Source: Endomicrobiia bacterium (GTDB lineage: Bacteria; Elusimicrobiota; Endomicrobiia; DTEH01). Taken from it: a stretch of 54,287 nucleotides of DNA. Made by a program: the position numbers and the translations under genes. Position 1 is the stretch's first letter. The number at the start of each line of letters is the position of its first letter. Where the stretch lies: contig JANXCA010000004.1 in assembly GCA_025060535.1 (NCBI GenBank), positions 1 through 54,287 of the forward strand. The letters are read 5' to 3'. The notes beneath the pieces were generated by a model. That model was not told the DNA's origin and ran no database searches. It saw nothing but the letters and a program-made list of their open reading frames with translations. Positions 25,420 through 34,171 of this stretch are shown one piece after another.

Positions 25420-25899
25420 CTAAATTTTAAAGTATAAATTCCCATCTTTGTCAAAAACAACATAAACATCAGAAAAAAGTGAATAATAATTGTAAAAGCT
25501 AAAATGAGATGGTAATTTCTGTCTTGAAATTAGTCTAAATGAAGGAAGAATAGGATATATTACAATACCAGTTTTTGTCTCCTCATGTAAAAGTAATGGT
25601 CTTAATTCTTTTTTTATTGGATATTCTAACACTAATGCAGAAATAACAGAATTTAAAGTTCCATCAAAATATTCCAAAAATAGATTATGTGCTTCTTCAA
25701 GTTCTAAGTTTTTATTTAATTCATATTGGATATATTCACAAACAAGTTCATCAATTAAAGGATATATAAAATTGATATTTCTTTCATAATGATCCAAAAC
25801 TATAATTTTATTAGAAAAAGTTGGAAATATTTTATCTTTATTTTGTAATACAAAATTAGCAAATTTACCACTATAAACTAAAAAGTTTTTCATACTCAT
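25420..25899 (-). CDS. Protein of unknown function downstream of the vWA gene
   Basis: 159 residues, no recognised family. It is helical in the middle (CEYIQYELNKNLELEEAHNL), with beta elements at both ends; it ends DGNLYFKI. Its ATG overlaps the TGA of the vWA gene (ATGA), so the two are coupled and may act together. The last codons and stop double as the promoter box for 24380-25414. Confidence 0.65.
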   Translation of the reverse strand: MSMKNFLVYSGKFANFVLQNKDKIFPTFSNKIIVLDHYERNINFIYPLIDELVCEYIQYELNKNLELEEAHNLFLEYFDGTLNSVISALVLEYPIKKELRPLLLHEETKTGIVIYPILPSFRLISRQKLPSHFSFYNYYSLFSDVYVVFDKDGNLYFKI

Positions 25900-26960
25900 C
25901 TTAGAAAATTATGAAAACTTTCCATTGCATAAAGACTTCCAATAACATAATGTTCACCTTCTTTTAGATTGTATTCTTTTATGGTTTCTTTCAATAAATC
26001 TGAAACTGGATTTCCAATATCTGTATAAACTTCTGGAAGAGTAAATAAGATAAATGGAACTTTTGCATGAAGTTTACAAAAATCATTGCTTAAATTATAT
26101 GGTGGTCCAATATCAATTTCTAAATCTGTTAATTCTATCATAATATCAAAATCAATAATTTCATTAAATCTATGAATTATCCTATATGCATTTGTAAAAA
26201 CAGAACCACCACCTTGTAAAGTTTGTAATGCATGATAAAGAAGTCTATAAAAACGTTCATAATCTCTTTTTATCTCCAAAGGATTTACTGTAAAAGGAAA
26301 GATTATTTTGTATTTTTTATGTATGTATTCTACAAGTTTAAAATGATTAATACTATCAAAAGTTTCTTTTGAAACTAATATATTTTCTTTACCTTTTTTG
26401 TCATATTGCATTAAATCAACTTTTATAGAACCTCTATAAAAACTTTTATTTTCATCTTCAACATCATAACTTGCAATTAAAAAACCACCATCAACATTAC
26501 CTTTGTATATTAACACAGTTGTCGAACCAGCTACAAGTAAAAATGCAGAAATATGTGTTTTTATATTATAAGATGAAAGTGATCCAATAAGAACACCTAA
26601 AAAATATATTATCTTTGAAATATACGAATCCATTGAACCACTTACATCAATTACAAGCAAAATTTTTAATAAATCCCTCTTAACACTTATATCATACGTA
26701 GGTAGCATTATTCTTCTATCAATTACATATTTCTTTTCCCTTCTTCTTGCAGGTTTCTCAGGTGTATATGAAAAAGTTTCAACTTGAGTTTCAATTAAAC
26801 TTCTTATAAATCTTTCTAAATATTCAACAAGCTCCCTTTGCCTCCTAATAGGTAAAGAAAATTGTTTAAATTGTTTCTTAAGAGAATATGGTTCTCTCCC
26901 TAATTTAGGTTTTTTTATAGAAGAACCACCGCCACCACCACTACCAACGACACCAATCAT
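25896..26960 (-). CDS. von Willebrand factor A (vWA) domain protein
   Basis: 354 residues. The MIDAS metal-binding site is intact: DVSGSM at 105-110, Thr256 in GGSVFTNAYR and Asp279 in IELTDLEI. The N-terminus has a Gly-rich stretch (6-13) and a basic helical region. vWA proteins of this kind (CoxE/ViaA-like) pair with MoxR AAA+ ATPases as chaperone or remodelling modules, and a MoxR gene is in the same operon at 9017-11197. The archaeal Acidianus two-tailed virus is a known case of a virus carrying such a pair. Role here unknown. Confidence 0.88.
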   Translation of the reverse strand: MIGVVGSGGGGGSSIKKPKLGREPYSLKKQFKQFSLPIRRQRELVEYLERFIRSLIETQVETFSYTPEKPARRREKKYVIDRRIMLPTYDISVKRDLLKILLVIDVSGSMDSYISKIIYFLGVLIGSLSSYNIKTHISAFLLVAGSTTVLIYKGNVDGGFLIASYDVEDENKSFYRGSIKVDLMQYDKKGKENILVSKETFDSINHFKLVEYIHKKYKIIFPFTVNPLEIKRDYERFYRLLYHALQTLQGGGSVFTNAYRIIHRFNEIIDFDIMIELTDLEIDIGPPYNLSNDFCKLHAKVPFILFTLPEVYTDIGNPVSDLLKETIKEYNLKEGEHYVIGSLYAMESFHNFLR

Positions 26961-26963
26961 TAC

Positions 26964-27968
26964 TTACTTCCTTTTTCTAAATAAAAACCAAAAAGAAAAA
27001 ATTAAAAAACCAAGCATTGAAACACCAATAAGTGCTAATACAAATGGAGATTGAAATGGATTTCTTCTTTGCTCCCTAACTGGTAATGGCTGAACTTCTG
27101 GAGTTTGTGATGCTTGTTGTGCTTGTGCAGTTTGTGTAGTTGGACTTGTTTGTTGTGTTGCTCGTGCTGTTTGTCTTGTCTGTGTTGTTTGTGTAGCTTG
27201 TGTGCCTATAATATTATATGGTATAACTTCAAAAACTTCAGTTTTATATGTTCCTTTCATAACCTCTACACCTCCAAAAAGCATATTTGAAACTGCCACT
27301 ATTATAGGAGCAATCGCTATAATTTGCCCTATAATAGGGATAGTTGCAATAACACCAGTAGATGTAAGTAATTTTTTAGCAACATTTAAAATTGTGCTAT
27401 CAACAGTATTAAAACCTAAAAAACCTTTGTTTATTGCATTTAAAAGATTGTCTTTAGTTATCTCCTTGTTTGCTCTTCTATTAAGCTCAGAAAAATTTAA
27501 TAAAACCGAAAGAAATCTCCTAAATTCATCCCTTTTCTCAAGTGCAAGTTTAACTAATTCAGTATTTTTGTCATCTAACTTCAATAGTATCCAATTTGAT
27601 ATTTTTGCATAAGTAGCTTCAGGACATTCTTTTCTCGTATCAATTGTAAAAGCAAAAACATCAGCTCTTCCTCTTAATTTTTTACCTTCCTCCATTAGAA
27701 TTTTTACAACATTTCCTCTAATACGAGTATCACCAAGTGCTATTCTCATACCTGCAAGTTTTCCAACTTTTATAACAGCACTAACTCTAATAAGTGCATA
27801 TAATCCTTTTTCTTTTATCTCACCATATTGTTCTATTAAAGCACTTTTATTTCTTGTTTTTAGCTTATAATCTTTAAAGTCAAAATATGTTTTATCAACT
27901 TCATCACCTTTGCAAAATATCTTTTCAAAACCCTTTTTTACAGTATCTAAAAATGCAATCTCATTCAT
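26964..27968 (-). CDS. Membrane protein with Thr/Gln-rich stalk and C-terminal anchor
   Basis: 334 residues. A soluble N-terminal ~205 residues is followed by a hydrophobic hairpin-like region (VIATIPIIGQIIAIAPIIVAV, about 214-236). A Thr/Gln/Ala-rich low-complexity stalk (about 258-300, repeats such as TQTRQTARATQQT) and a terminal span (FVLALIGVSMLGFLIFSFWF) with an RKRK end complete it. The design of domain, stalk and tail anchor recurs in 23137-23466 and 28461-28991. It overlaps the preceding gene and is followed four bases later by the vWA gene. Probably a virion-membrane or envelope-anchored protein. Confidence 0.72.
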   Translation of the reverse strand: MNEIAFLDTVKKGFEKIFCKGDEVDKTYFDFKDYKLKTRNKSALIEQYGEIKEKGLYALIRVSAVIKVGKLAGMRIALGDTRIRGNVVKILMEEGKKLRGRADVFAFTIDTRKECPEATYAKISNWILLKLDDKNTELVKLALEKRDEFRRFLSVLLNFSELNRRANKEITKDNLLNAINKGFLGFNTVDSTILNVAKKLLTSTGVIATIPIIGQIIAIAPIIVAVSNMLFGGVEVMKGTYKTEVFEVIPYNIIGTQATQTTQTRQTARATQQTSPTTQTAQAQQASQTPEVQPLPVREQRRNPFQSPFVLALIGVSMLGFLIFSFWFLFRKRK

Positions 27969-28464
27969 CAGTCTCGTCTCCTCTATGATAATAAATAGCT
28001 TTTATAAAAACACTTGGAATAGTTTTGTATTCAGGACCTACAAAAAATGGAGACCAATTAATAACTCTTATTGATAATTGTCTGTTCTTTATCTCTTCAG
28101 GATATCTAATATAAAAAGGTTCATATCCATTAAATGCTAATAATGTGCTTCCAAATTTTGTAATATTATAACCATAAAGTTCTGTATAAGTTAAACCTTC
28201 ATATACTAATTCACCACGATTGAAATCCTCTATATTGAATGTGTTAGTATTGTCAGAAGGAAACTTATAAACAGTAAAACGAAGTTCTATTTCAAGATAA
28301 TCATTATCATCAAAAATAAATCTTATCTCTCCATTCTCAAATTCAGGTGTGTAAATTAACTCATTTAGTCTTGCAGTATACTCTGGTGTGTTTGCAGGTG
28401 TAATTATAAACCATCTCCTTTGATTTAAAAATCTAAAGATATTCTCTATTCTTGTAATTCTCAT
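27961..28464 (-). CDS. Beta-rich protein (ITPAN motif)
   Basis: 167 residues, predicted beta-sandwich. RRWFIITPANTPEY near residue 17 resembles the TPANN region of 18494-19198 and the IPANN of 17530-18510, followed in each by beta-strand-rich sequence. These may be paralogous virion proteins; similarity is short and judged by eye. Coupled by ATGA to 28461-28991 and overlapping the start of 26964-27968. Confidence 0.66.
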   Translation of the reverse strand: MRITRIENIFRFLNQRRWFIITPANTPEYTARLNELIYTPEFENGEIRFIFDDNDYLEIELRFTVYKFPSDNTNTFNIEDFNRGELVYEGLTYTELYGYNITKFGSTLLAFNGYEPFYIRYPEEIKNRQLSIRVINWSPFFVGPEYKTIPSVFIKAIYYHRGDETDE

Positions 28465-28991
28465 GCTTTTTTAGGAAGAAATGGTAAAGCTATCTTTTTC
28501 TTTCTTATGAACATAAACACATATGTAGCAAGAACAATAAATAGCAAACCAAAAATAAAAAATAATATAAATCTTCCTGTTTTTCTTTTAGTTTCTTCAC
28601 GTTTTTCTTTTGCTGGATCAGTTATTAGTATAGGTGCTGTTGATGGTGTTTCTTCTTTTTGAAAACTTTCTACATTGTATATAAAAGAATATTTCATTCC
28701 CAAAAATTCCTTTATTTGTGCTCGTGCACCCGATATTATTGGATGATCAACTAATTGCTGAACCCTTATAGTAATTGGATCTCTATAATTGGCTTTTACT
28801 TTAAAAGTATTTACACTTGAAAAAGAAACTACACCAGGTGGTGCATTTAAAATTTTAAAATCAACTATACTACTTTCATCATATCCCTCCTTAAAAATAA
28901 GTCTAACTTCATATTCATCAGAAAGTCTTGGATCACTAAATCCAGGCAATGTTGTTCTTACAAGCCTATACCTATAAAAGTAAATTTTCAT
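28461..28991 (-). CDS. Beta-domain protein with C-terminal membrane anchor
   Basis: 176 residues. Residues 1-115 look like an immunoglobulin-like or other beta-sandwich domain (EYEVRLIFKEGYDE, NTFKVKANYRDPITIRV). A charged linker follows, then a strong span at about 142-163 (FILFFIFGLLFIVLATYVFMF) and a basic tail. It is coupled by ATGA overlaps on both sides. Fits a tail-anchored virion or envelope protein; family unknown. Confidence 0.7.
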   Translation of the reverse strand: MKIYFYRYRLVRTTLPGFSDPRLSDEYEVRLIFKEGYDESSIVDFKILNAPPGVVSFSSVNTFKVKANYRDPITIRVQQLVDHPIISGARAQIKEFLGMKYSFIYNVESFQKEETPSTAPILITDPAKEKREETKRKTGRFILFFIFGLLFIVLATYVFMFIRKKKIALPFLPKKA

Positions 28992-29902
28992 AGCCTGTAA
29001 ATATACGAACTATTATAATCACTCATAACACCCTGATTAATTAAAGCAACTTCATCAAGATAACCTTTATCATGCACATTATTATAATCTAAAAATCCCG
29101 ATGAAAGTTCTAATCTATCATCCTCTTCCTTAATGTAATTATGATCCCTAAACAAAAATGTAAATCCTCTATATGATGTGTCTTGAAAATAAAATGGATT
29201 ATTTAAAATTGAAACAAAAGCTATCTCAAAAATATAAAACCTGTTTTTTAATTCTGAAATGTTAGGATCATGATAATAATAAAAATAACATGAAAATCCT
29301 TTTACATTTACTATGTTTCCTTTCTCCATACTTAAAAACTTATCAATTATCTGTTCTTTAGTCTCCTTAGAAAATTCCACTGTTAATGGATTGTTATAAT
29401 CTAAAGGTGAAACTAAAATAGCTCTACCTTGAAGACTTCTTTCTGTTATTAATGGTAATGTGTCTTTCTCCTCATTACTCACATCAAATGTTAACTTGTA
29501 AACATACTCATTTTTATCAATTAAACCTTTTAACTGAGAAATATCAGATAAAACAACTTTTTTGTTCTTTATAAACTCCATAAAAAATATTTCAGCAAGC
29601 TTTTGTATTTCAGAAATTTTTATTTTTTCATCTTTCATACTTTTTTCAATCATATCATATAAAATTGTGTAGTATTCATCAAAAAATAAAAGCATCAAAA
29701 TAAATAGTAAACTATTTCTATACTTTAAAAAAAATGTTCTTTCTTCATTATTGACAAAATTAAAACTAATTGGAAAATTAAATAATAAATTCGCCCTTAA
29801 ATTGATATACCAAGTTAAATTCTTAAGTGAAGTGTAAAAAAAATATGAACGATGAATTACATACTTCATTGTTGAAAATTCATAATTAAATGGATATTGC
29901 AC
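28988..29902 (-). CDS. Protein of unknown function, GTG start
   Basis: 304 residues, no recognised family. The start GTG at 29902 is chosen because GGAGGTAAAAA precedes it by six bases. The N-terminal half is helical and aromatic (NLLFNFPISFNFVNN, LLFILMLLFFDEYYTILY), and the hydrophobic patch at about 64-82 could touch a membrane. The C-terminal half is beta-rich. It overlaps the genes on either side. Confidence 0.66.
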   Translation of the reverse strand: MQYPFNYEFSTMKYVIHRSYFFYTSLKNLTWYINLRANLLFNFPISFNFVNNEERTFFLKYRNSLLFILMLLFFDEYYTILYDMIEKSMKDEKIKISEIQKLAEIFFMEFIKNKKVVLSDISQLKGLIDKNEYVYKLTFDVSNEEKDTLPLITERSLQGRAILVSPLDYNNPLTVEFSKETKEQIIDKFLSMEKGNIVNVKGFSCYFYYYHDPNISELKNRFYIFEIAFVSILNNPFYFQDTSYRGFTFLFRDHNYIKEEDDRLELSSGFLDYNNVHDKGYLDEVALINQGVMSDYNSSYIYRL

Positions 29903-30362
29903 TTTTTACCTCCTTATTACTATAAATAAACTCCACAATCTTCAAAACTATTGATGCAAGTAATACATCATATGACTCAGCTACAAACATCTCATCTATA
30001 GGCTTATCATTCTCAATTAAAACCGCAGTATATGTCTTTTTATTAGAAAGAAGAAATGAAACCCTTTGTAATAGAACATCAATAGATCTATTAGTTGTCT
30101 TGTTTATAAATGTAAACATTTTTCTTAATAATTCCTCAAGTTCTGTTGAAGTCCACATTGGAATAACTTTATTTGTCCTGACTATCTCATAAGTATCCAA
30201 TAATTTCACAAGATATATTCTTTTCTCAGGATCTTCAACCTTAACAATTTCGCATAATACATAGTTTCCATCTGATACTTTATAAAGTGCAGTTTCACCT
30301 TGCTCTATTGCTCTATTGCTAAAATACCTGTATAGCATCTCAAATATCTTATATTGTTCCAT
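29886..30362 (-). CDS. Small protein of unknown function
   Basis: 158 residues. The N-terminal ~70 residues look like a small barrel (ALYKVSDGNYVLCEIVKVED), the rest is helical. The start ATG is preceded by GCTTTAAAATTTACTTATT, which lies within the coding sequence of the preceding gene, so an internal promoter is likely. No family recognised. Confidence 0.64.
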   Translation of the reverse strand: MEQYKIFEMLYRYFSNRAIEQGETALYKVSDGNYVLCEIVKVEDPEKRIYLVKLLDTYEIVRTNKVIPMWTSTELEELLRKMFTFINKTTNRSIDVLLQRVSFLLSNKKTYTAVLIENDKPIDEMFVAESYDVLLASIVLKIVEFIYSNKEVKSAISI

Positions 30363-31158
30363 AATAAGTAAATTTTAAAGCATCTTTTTTCTCTCTTAAC
30401 ATACTAACATGCTTTAATATTCTCTTAATTCCATAATACTCAATTGTTTTTCTTACTTTCTCACATTCATAAGGATGTAATAATGATACTGCAACAAAAC
30501 TCTTTTCTGATTTTAAATATGCAAGTCTAACTAAATGTCTAACACCATCTTTATTGTAGACTTCTTTCATTCTATATTCAATTACATCATTTTTATCATA
30601 GTCTTTTAATTTTTCAACGAGATAGTTTTTAGTTAAATCTTTTATTCTTTCAATTGGTATTGGTATTTCTTCTTCTTTTAGTGCTGGTAATTGTGATATT
30701 CCAAATGCTTTATCAAGTGTTTTAGTAGTTAACCTAATAAAATAGGAAAATATAAAAATTAGAACAAGTAAAACTAAAACACCTATAAGAAAAAGAATAA
30801 ATGCATTTCTTGCAATATCTCCCAAATTTTCAAAAAATCCAAAAAAGTTAAATAAATCCTTCTTATATTCTTCAAGTTCTTTTTTACTCACTTGTTCAAA
30901 AACTATATCAGCATTTTTTTCCATACGAATGTTAAGTGTTAAATTTTCATTATCATATTTTTTAGACAATTGCTCTAAATCTAAATATTGAACTCCTTTT
31001 GCTGTTCTTGAAATACCTATAGGATGCCATTGATCATTAAGAAAATAGTAAATTTCATTAATCAAGTTAGCACCTTGTTTGATTACTAAAAATGGTCTAT
31101 CCTTATTCAATGTAATATAGTAAAATTTTCTTACATATGATGAAATACTATTTAACAT
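30349..31158 (-). CDS. Membrane protein with central span
   Basis: 269 residues. The N-terminal ~105 residues are predicted beta-rich, a single very hydrophobic segment lies at about 117-140 (FILFLIGVLVLLVLIFIFSYF), and the C-terminal ~125 residues are soluble. An AAGGGAGGTAAAGA precedes the ATG. It overlaps the small membrane-protein gene upstream. Residues near the C-terminus (DALKFTYYGTI) are encoded over the promoter box of the following gene. Bitopic protein, probably of the virion or lysis machinery. Confidence 0.7.
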   Translation of the reverse strand: MLNSISSYVRKFYYITLNKDRPFLVIKQGANLINEIYYFLNDQWHPIGISRTAKGVQYLDLEQLSKKYDNENLTLNIRMEKNADIVFEQVSKKELEEYKKDLFNFFGFFENLGDIARNAFILFLIGVLVLLVLIFIFSYFIRLTTKTLDKAFGISQLPALKEEEIPIPIERIKDLTKNYLVEKLKDYDKNDVIEYRMKEVYNKDGVRHLVRLAYLKSEKSFVAVSLLHPYECEKVRKTIEYYGIKRILKHVSMLREKKDALKFTYYGTI

Positions 31159-31321
31159 TCTTTACCTCCCTTAACAAAATAAAAAATGATATCAACAATA
31201 ACAAAGTGTATAAATAAGCATGTCTCTTTTTATAATTCTCCTCTATTATCCAGATATATGTATTTATTGCAGTTTGAAGTGCAACTAATGGAATAATTGC
31301 TTTGTCTAAAATATCTCTCAT
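31148..31321 (-). CDS. 57-residue membrane protein, holin candidate
   Basis: The ATG at 31321 overlaps the TGA of the amidase gene as ATGA. The product starts MRDILDKAIIPLVALQTA, with one hydrophobic span (AYLYTLLLLISFFILL) near the C-terminus. It overlaps the start of 30349-31158 by 11 bases and its last codons carry that gene's ribosome binding site. A small membrane protein directly coupled to an amidase is a classic place for a holin, though a single span and long N-terminus leave this open. Confidence 0.6.
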   Translation of the reverse strand: MRDILDKAIIPLVALQTAINTYIWIIEENYKKRHAYLYTLLLLISFFILLREVKNVK

Positions 31322-31875
31322 ACCCAAAATACCTTTCTTTTCGCAAGAAACTCCCTATCAAAACTCTGCAACACTTTAAATAAATTGCTATTTTTTACCT
31401 TGAATTTTTTAGATAATGTCTCCCTTATCTCATGCATAGGAAAATTTACACCAGGACATGTCTTTATATTCTCAGATAAATATCTTTTGTCTGCAAGATT
31501 TAATTGTGTTAAAACATAATACTCTCTATGACCTATTACTCTTTCAGGTGATAAATCCAATAAATACATAAGTGTTTTTAGTAAAAATAAAAGTGTCTGC
31601 TTTTTATCTAAATCAAGAATTTCATTATCATAATTACCAACTACACATATTCCTATAGAATTGGTATTTAATCCCGATGTATGTGCTGGAATTTCTGATA
31701 TGTCTCTACCAGCAAGTATAAATGTCTTACCTTGATACTTCTCAATTCCAAAATTATACCCAATATCTCTCCACTTTAAAGTCTCAATATGATATTTTCT
31801 TATTGCTTCCCATGAGAAAGTCTCACCATCAAGAGTTGCAGAATGATGAATAACTATATAATCTATTTTTCGCAT
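31318..31875 (-). CDS. N-acetylmuramoyl-L-alanine amidase (Amidase_2 type)
   Basis: 185 residues. YIVIHHSAT at 6-14 gives the first zinc His, VIGHREYY the second and TCPGVNFP the zinc Cys, in the normal order and spacing of T7-lysozyme/PGRP-type amidases. The Tyr in IGYNFGIEKYQG matches the family position. It hydrolyses the amide bond between N-acetylmuramic acid and L-Ala. There is no signal peptide, so access to the wall needs a holin or virion delivery. It lies early in the leftward operon, four bases after 31879-32382. Confidence 0.92.
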   Translation of the reverse strand: MRKIDYIVIHHSATLDGETFSWEAIRKYHIETLKWRDIGYNFGIEKYQGKTFILAGRDISEIPAHTSGLNTNSIGICVVGNYDNEILDLDKKQTLLFLLKTLMYLLDLSPERVIGHREYYVLTQLNLADKRYLSENIKTCPGVNFPMHEIRETLSKKFKVKNSNLFKVLQSFDREFLAKRKVFWV

Positions 31876-31878
31876 ACT

Positions 31879-32382
31879 CTAAGGTAAAAAATAAGTAAGA
31901 TTTCTTACTATTTGAAAACCACTAACACTAAAAACTTCCTCATAACTACTTACTGATGTATGACTTAAATTTATTCCAATTAGTTTGTCATTATCTTTTG
32001 ATGTTAAACATTCCAAAAAGAAATATTTCTCAAAAGTATCTTTTAGAACTTCTTTTAAATCATCCATAAATGAAAATCCATAAGCATAAGCATTAACATA
32101 ATCAAAAGTGATAACTGCCTTTATATGATAATTATTATCTTTACTATCAATTGAAATTGAAAGATTATATGGTAAATTGTTATTTTCTTTCTTTACATTA
32201 GTCTCAAAAAATGAACTTTTTAAATATTTAGTTAGTTTTTCTTCTGCTTGTGGATGAAGAATAATATTGTCATCATTAATAGAAAGTTTCATATCATAGT
32301 TTACAATAACTTTGTTATTTTCTGTCAAAAAATTTATCTCACTATTAAACATAACTTTGCTGTTTTCCATAGACATAGCCAT
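31879..32382 (-). CDS. Alpha/beta protein, paralogue of its upstream neighbour
   Basis: 167 residues, unknown. Start chosen at the first of three clustered ATGs because AAAAGGAGGTATAT lies upstream. The layout of an N-terminal beta sheet, a helix and a further sheet, then an Asp/Ser-rich segment (HTSVSSYEEVFSVSGFQI) parallels 32345-32785 and suggests tandem duplication, although identity is low. Near-promoter position in the operon. Confidence 0.62.
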   Translation of the reverse strand: MAMSMENSKVMFNSEINFLTENNKVIVNYDMKLSINDDNIILHPQAEEKLTKYLKSSFFETNVKKENNNLPYNLSISIDSKDNNYHIKAVITFDYVNAYAYGFSFMDDLKEVLKDTFEKYFFLECLTSKDNDKLIGINLSHTSVSSYEEVFSVSGFQIVRNLTYFLP

Positions 32383-32785
32383 ATATACCTCCTTTTAATA
32401 ATTCCATATCACATGATGAACTTGATTTCATACTTTCAATGTATGTATTCATAGAATTGAAATTAGCATTCTTGAAAATTATAAATTCATAAAAAATAAG
32501 ATTGATACTTTTATAAATATTTCTTACTTCATTAATCGGTAAAATCTTACCATATGGAATAGTGCAATTTACTTTGTATGTATTTTTGTCAGTAGTTATT
32601 TCTATTTTCTTAGTGTAAAATCTAACTCTCGTAAACTGCTCATAGACTAAATTTTTGAAATACTCCTCTATCTCTGAATAAGGAAAGTTATCTGGCATTG
32701 GATGAATATCAAAATTGAACTCCATGTAAATAGAAATATTGTCATTCTGCTTTACACTAAGATAAGAATTATAATCAAATTTCAT
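32345..32785 (-). CDS. First gene of the leftward structural operon, unknown function
   Basis: 146 residues, unrecognised, with beta-rich N-terminus (NISIYMEFNFDIHP) and a Ser-rich segment near the C-terminus (MKSSSSCDMELLKGG). It appears related to 31879-32382, which overlaps its 3' end by 38 bases. The ATG follows CTTTAAAATTTTCTT with no Shine-Dalgarno. As the first gene after a divergent promoter it is a candidate regulator or an early structural component. Confidence 0.62.
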   Translation of the reverse strand: MKFDYNSYLSVKQNDNISIYMEFNFDIHPMPDNFPYSEIEEYFKNLVYEQFTRVRFYTKKIEITTDKNTYKVNCTIPYGKILPINEVRNIYKSINLIFYEFIIFKNANFNSMNTYIESMKSSSSCDMELLKGGIYGYVYGKQQSYV

Positions 32786-32829
32786 AAGAAAATTTTAAAG
32801 CATGAGAATTTAACCTTTAAAATTTTCTT
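32786..32829. promoter_or_regulatory. Divergent promoter region, 15-bp inverted repeat
   Basis: AAGAAAATTTTAAAG (32786-32800) and its exact reverse complement CTTTAAAATTTTCTT (32815-32829) face outward. Each ends within a few bases of the start codon of the flanking gene, 32345-32785 leftward and 32832-33671 rightward. It would launch both the long structural operon and the rightward surface-protein genes as nearly leaderless transcripts. The role is inferred from position and recurrence. Confidence 0.65.
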
Positions 32830-32831
32830 AC

Positions 32832-33671
32832 ATGCTAATTAAGACACTATTGAATTTAGAAAGAGCAAATCCAACAAACATAAATGAAGAAAAAACAATA
32901 GATCTTTTCAATATGATAGATTATCAATTTTTTAGGATTGTTTGTATTAGTGATGGTAATGTAAATGTAAATTTATTATTCTCAAATAATGGATCAAGTT
33001 GGACAACATTTCAAAATATAAGTTTTACTCCTGGTTTTCAAAAAAGTAATGTATTTATAGCAAATGCAAGATATCTAAAAGTAAAGATTAATTGTAATGT
33101 TAGTTATATAAATCTTGCAATAATATTTTCAAAAACTGAAAGTGATTTATTAAGTAGTGATGATGGAAATCAAACTCCACAAACAGGATTAAATAGATTT
33201 CTTATAATTGATATCAATAATGGCTATGTAGGACATTTACTTGAAACTAATTTAGATGCAAGTAATATAACAAACATAACACCACTATATATGAATGCAA
33301 ATCCAGAAAATACAAATAGATATAGAATTTATGATGGAAATAATAACCTTATAACTGAAAATTACATAAAAGGAAGTAATGTAAATAATGGATATTCTGG
33401 TTCTCATAATGAATTATTTTTATTTATGACAGGAAGAACAGTAGCTATTTTTCTAAATGCTAATGTTATAATTTTGTATCCTGACAATAATTTAAAATTT
33501 CAAAGTGTAGTTTCAAAAATATTAATTAGTTCCGATTACACAATTATGAGATTGATTAGAAATACTTCTCAATCTAATACTATAGGATTTTCTTTTGCTG
33601 AAATGCCTAATTATGACATAATGTATGAGTATGAAGTTAATAGATATAGAATAACGAGGTTGATAATATGA
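32832..33671 (+). CDS. Putative surface or receptor-binding protein, cassette A
   Basis: 279 residues, predicted all-beta. The N-terminal ~110 residues (FFRIVCISDGNVNVNLLFSN, then ARYLKVKINC) resemble a discoidin/F5-8 C-type sandwich, where RYLKV-type strands are typical. The rest contains LNRFLIIDINNGYVGHL and LFLFMTGRTVAIFLNANVII. All these blocks align with 34450-35271, so the two are paralogues. It overlaps the next gene by four bases. Carbohydrate or cell-surface binding is a fold-based inference. Confidence 0.72.
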   Translation: MLIKTLLNLERANPTNINEEKTIDLFNMIDYQFFRIVCISDGNVNVNLLFSNNGSSWTTFQNISFTPGFQKSNVFIANARYLKVKINCNVSYINLAIIFSKTESDLLSSDDGNQTPQTGLNRFLIIDINNGYVGHLLETNLDASNITNITPLYMNANPENTNRYRIYDGNNNLITENYIKGSNVNNGYSGSHNELFLFMTGRTVAIFLNANVIILYPDNNLKFQSVVSKILISSDYTIMRLIRNTSQSNTIGFSFAEMPNYDIMYEYEVNRYRITRLII

Positions 33672-34171
33672 CCAAGCAAAACTTTTTTAAGGAAAGAGAA
33701 CATTATTATCTTATTTGGGCTTTTAACACAGATACACATGGAAGCGCAGGAAATATAATATTACCTCCACTAAGTAGCATGTTAATTTATAATTTTGATG
33801 CTTTTGATATACCTATAGCTTTATTTTTACGTTTTGAACCTAATCATTTTGATTATCATGTAGAATATAGAATTTATCAAAATTTTACACATTTAATGAC
33901 AATTTATGCTGGTGCAAGTAGAGATTATTCTGTTTCAATTCAAGATGGAAAATTTACTTACACTGATGTAAATGAAATAAAATATGAGAAATATTTTGAA
34001 GATGTTGCAAGAACTAATAGTAGTGAATTTGCAATACCATCTAATTATAGAATTGAAATTTACTTAGTAAATGATAATGTTGTAAAAAGATTAGAATTTA
34101 GATATTACATATTTAGTTCAACAAGAACTGCTAAAGGAATACGAACACTTTCAAAGTTTATTGTAATTTAA
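33668..34171 (+). CDS. Beta-rich partner protein, cassette A
   Basis: 167 residues, predicted all-beta, unknown. It follows the discoidin-like gene with an ATGA overlap, and the arrangement is repeated at 35271-35762, where the counterpart shares only short phrases (DGKFTYT versus DGFLSYT). Its 3' end overlaps the convergent gene 34158-34418 by 14 bases. Likely acts with the protein encoded just before it. Confidence 0.66.
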   Translation: MTKQNFFKEREHYYLIWAFNTDTHGSAGNIILPPLSSMLIYNFDAFDIPIALFLRFEPNHFDYHVEYRIYQNFTHLMTIYAGASRDYSVSIQDGKFTYTDVNEIKYEKYFEDVARTNSSEFAIPSNYRIEIYLVNDNVVKRLEFRYYIFSSTRTAKGIRTLSKFIVI

